Origin: Acidimicrobiaceae bacterium
GTDB taxonomy: Bacteria > Actinomycetota > Acidimicrobiia > Acidimicrobiales > Palsa-688
DNA: 8,444 nucleotides
Direction: 5' to 3'
Assembly (NCBI GenBank): GCA_030838025.1
Contig: JAUTXM010000262.1
Location: 1-8,444 of the forward strand
This document shows positions 6,685-8,444 of the stretch, one piece after another (the stretch's first letter is position 1; each line of letters begins with the position of its first letter). The notes under the pieces were generated by a model. The model was given only the letters and a program-made list of their open reading frames with translations. It was not told the DNA's origin and did not search any database. The position numbers and the translations under genes were made by a program.

Positions 6685-6711
6685 CTCCCGCGCTTTGGTA
6701 CCAGAACGAGG

Positions 6712-7740
6712 TTACGGCTTGCCCTTCTTCGTTCCGCCCGCGGGAATCGTCGGGAAGGTCACGGCGGGCACGCTGGTGGTGGTCACCGTGATGGTCGTGG
6801 CGCTGGCGGGCAGGTCGACCGAGGAGCCGACGAGGGCACCGTTGGCTGACGTGTCGGACAACTGAGGCACGATCGCCCTCGGGTCGCTCGTGCCCACCGG
6901 GTCGGAGCTGCCCTTGGCCGGGCGGATGAGGAACATGCCGATCAGCCCGACGATCAGCAGGATGGCGCAGCAGGCGGCCAGCGGTCGAAACGCCGGCGTG
7001 CGCCGGGGGTCCTCGGCCAGGGTGGCCGTGCCACTCGTGGGCGCGTTTCGCTCCTGATGCTCGAGCGTCTCGATCCTCAACCAGGCCGGAGGCTCCGGAA
7101 CGGCGGCCATCAGCACGGCCTTCAAGTCGGCCAGCTCCTCGAACGCCCGCTCCTTGGTCTGGCAGGTCTGGCAGTCCGGCAGGTGCCGGCGCATCGCTCG
7201 CTCCTCGTCGGAGGGGAGGTGGCCGGCGATGAAATCAGCCAGCTTGAGCTCCTCCGAGCACAGCGGGCCCGACTCGTGGTCGAGCGCCACGTCCAGCCAC
7301 TCGGCGGCCCGAGCGGCCACTTCGCCGGCGTCGGGTGCGGTGAGACCGAGCACGGCGGCGAGGGCGGAGGTGTCGAGTTCGTTGACCTTGGCCAGCCAAA
7401 GGGCGCCGCGCTGCTCTGCCGGCAGCTGCCAGAGGGCGGTCGTGACGGCGGAATCGGACTCACGGTCGGGGCTCTCGGCCGCTCGGGTGAGGCCGATGCG
7501 GAATGCGGCGGCGAGCAGCTCCAGGCGCGACGGAGGTACGACGGAGTCGGTCGGGGTGGCGTCGATGAACGCCTTGGTCACCGCCTTGGTCGCCAGTTCG
7601 CCGTCAACGACGACGACAAACGCCAGCTGCCAGGCGTCGTGCAGGTCGCGCGCCATCGCGGCGTCGGCGCCTGCCAACTGTTTCAGATCCCCTGTGCGGC
7701 CGTCGTTGTCCGCCGCGGACGACTCGGCTGTTCGACCCAT
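6712..7740 (-). CDS. Membrane protein with degenerate sigma-70-like region and zf-HC2 anti-sigma domain
   Basis: The product is 342 residues. Three parts can be seen. (a) Residues about 25-155 resemble an ECF sigma factor in order and spacing: a region 2-like helix pair (ARDLHDAWQLAFVVVVDGEL then AVTKAFIDA, later RLELLAAAFRIGLTRAA), then a region 4-like stretch with LPAEQRGALWLAKVNELDTSALAAVLGL, whose usual Arg-rich promoter-contact positions are poor. (b) Residues about 160-205 form a zf-HC2 (ZAS) domain: Cys161, then His186-x3-Cys190-x2-Cys193. (c) A single membrane helix at about 252-272 is followed by a Ser/Thr/Pro-rich outside tail of about 70 residues. The layout implies an N-terminus in the cytoplasm. 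A regulatory or sensing role is inferred; DNA binding is doubtful. The start could be TTG 7743 or the adjacent ATG 7740; neither has a Shine-Dalgarno. It is divergent from the MFS gene. Confidence 0.75.
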   Translation of the reverse strand: MGRTAESSAADNDGRTGDLKQLAGADAAMARDLHDAWQLAFVVVVDGELATKAVTKAFIDATPTDSVVPPSRLELLAAAFRIGLTRAAESPDRESDSAVTTALWQLPAEQRGALWLAKVNELDTSALAAVLGLTAPDAGEVAARAAEWLDVALDHESGPLCSEELKLADFIAGHLPSDEERAMRRHLPDCQTCQTKERAFEELADLKAVLMAAVPEPPAWLRIETLEHQERNAPTSGTATLAEDPRRTPAFRPLAACCAILLIVGLIGMFLIRPAKGSSDPVGTSDPRAIVPQLSDTSANGALVGSSVDLPASATTITVTTTSVPAVTFPTIPAGGTKKGKP

Positions 7741-7748
7741 CAAGCGAG

Positions 7749-7754
7749 AGCGTA
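7749..7754 (-). promoter_or_regulatory. Candidate leaderless -10 box (TACGCT) of the sigma-like gene
   Basis: On the minus strand TACGCT ends 8 nt before ATG 7740 (5 nt before TTG 7743), a leaderless-type spacing, and no Shine-Dalgarno is present. The -35 region is not recognisable. A pattern match only. Confidence 0.35.
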
Positions 7755-7805
7755 ACCGGAAAACGCGATTTGACCTCGGCAGCCCGGTCGCGTTGGCTGC
7801 TACAG

Positions 7806-8444
7806 GTGAGGCACCGCCTGTCCCGTGAGCCCTTGCCGCCGGGATTCGGGACCATCTGGATGGCGGTCGCGATCGACCTCATCGGCTTCGGCGTGGTGTT
7901 CCCGATCCTGCCCGTCTACGCCCGCCGTTTCCATGTCTCGTCGGCCACCGCCACCGGGCTGGTATCGGCGTTCGCCGCGGCCAGCTTTCTGTTCTCACCG
8001 ATTTGGGGGCGGGTGTCCGATCGGATCGGGCGCAAGCCGGTGCTGGTGCTCTCCCTTGTCGGCACGTGCGTCGGCAGCCTGCTGACCGGGCTGGCGGGGG
8101 GTATCGCGCTGCTCTACGTCGGCCGGGTGGTGGACGGCATCTCTGGCGCCAGCGTCTCGGTTGCCCAAGCGGCGGTGAGCGATGTCGCCACCCCCGAGCA
8201 GCGAGCCCGCCTCTTCGGGTTGCTCGGAGCGGCCTTCGGGATCGGTTTCGTGGCCGGCCCGGCCCTGGGTGCGCTGGCGGCGCTGGCGGGACCGCGGGTG
8301 CCGTTCTATGTCGCGGCCGCCTTGGCGGGCATGAACGCCCTGGTTGCCCTGCGCCGGCTGCCGGAAACCCATCACCCGGGTCAGCACGCCGCGGCGGCCA
8401 CGGACACCCGGCCCCGCAACCCCCTCGCCGCCCTGGCCGGTGGC
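7806..8444 (+). CDS. MFS transporter, DHA1 (TetA-like) drug exporter type, N-terminal half, cut by window edge
   Basis: I read this frame directly; 213 residues are visible and the frame is open at base 8444. Major facilitator proteins of this type are proton-driven exporters of about 400 residues with 12 membrane helices; the first six can be seen. TM1 is AVAIDLIGFGVVFPILPVYA (20-39), with the DxxGFG and PxLP signature of DHA1 members. Motif A, GRVSDRIGRK (68-77), lies between TM2 and TM3. TM4 follows YVGRVVDGISGA, and TM5 holds motif C, GIGFVAGPALG (145-155). TM6 ends near 183, followed by the charged central loop (PETHHPGQ onward). The substrate cannot be told. The start is uncertain: GTG 7806 is chosen because the LPPGFGTIW run ahead of TM1 looks conserved; TTG 7770 or ATG 7860 are alternatives, and none has a good Shine-Dalgarno. 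The gene is divergent from the sigma-like gene, with a 65-bp gap. Confidence 0.85.
   Translation, partial: MRHRLSREPLPPGFGTIWMAVAIDLIGFGVVFPILPVYARRFHVSSATATGLVSAFAAASFLFSPIWGRVSDRIGRKPVLVLSLVGTCVGSLLTGLAGGIALLYVGRVVDGISGASVSVAQAAVSDVATPEQRARLFGLLGAAFGIGFVAGPALGALAALAGPRVPFYVAAALAGMNALVALRRLPETHHPGQHAAAATDTRPRNPLAALAGG

Noticed and set aside
6598..6699. The 8-bp direct repeat GCTTTGGT (6598-6605 and 6692-6699) as a target-site duplication around a small mobile element
   Set aside because: The left copy overlaps the inverted-repeat arm, and TTTGGT is part of the repeated 15-mer, so a duplication upon insertion is not needed to explain it.
7825..8085. A plus-strand open frame beginning at GTG 7825
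   Set aside because: It is a shifted frame of the MFS gene, with a Pro/Ser/Arg-rich product and no membrane helices.

Overview
The window is GC-rich DNA with strongly third-position-GC coding bias. It holds ordinary chromosomal genes of a probable actinobacterium, and the gene types and GC-rich leaderless-looking starts would suit the Acidimicrobiia. That placement is inference, since no rRNA or marker tree is available. There are seven protein-coding genes, two of them cut by the window edges. I see no tRNA or rRNA gene, CRISPR array, transposase or phage gene.

Layout: (1) 1-345, minus strand: the start of a DUF2461/TIGR02453-family protein of unknown role, running off the left edge. (2) 391-1677, plus: ndh, a type II NADH dehydrogenase with a textbook Shine-Dalgarno, divergent from (1). 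(3) 1707-2564, minus: a MaoC-like (hydratase 2) enoyl-CoA hydratase, convergent with ndh; a hairpin overlaps both stop codons. (4) 2642-5215, minus: valS, an archaeal-type valyl-tRNA synthetase lying just upstream of maoC on the same strand. (5) 5236-6597, plus: cysS, cysteinyl-tRNA synthetase, whose start is only 20 bp from the valS start. (6) 6600-6684: an elaborate 85-bp inverted-repeat element between convergent genes. (7) 6712-7740, minus: a membrane protein that looks like a degenerate ECF sigma factor fused to a zinc-binding anti-sigma domain. (8) 7806-8444, plus: the first half of a DHA1-type MFS exporter, divergent from (7) and cut by the right edge.

The genes do not form one pathway: there are two aminoacyl-tRNA synthetases, a respiratory enzyme, a fatty-acyl-CoA enzyme, a regulator-like membrane protein and an exporter. 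The more unusual signals are regulatory or structural. Three divergent starts (DUF2461, cysS, the sigma-like gene) lack a Shine-Dalgarno but have TANNNT hexamers at the distance expected for leaderless transcripts. The valS/cysS pair appears to share one near-palindromic -10 box (TACGGTA) inside its 20-bp gap, and valS too has only a weak GGGA ahead of its start. The 85-bp element is built of four copies of one 15-mer arranged as two nested inverted pairs. The sigma/anti-sigma-like fusion is the most unusual protein. I did not find a clearly new multi-gene system.
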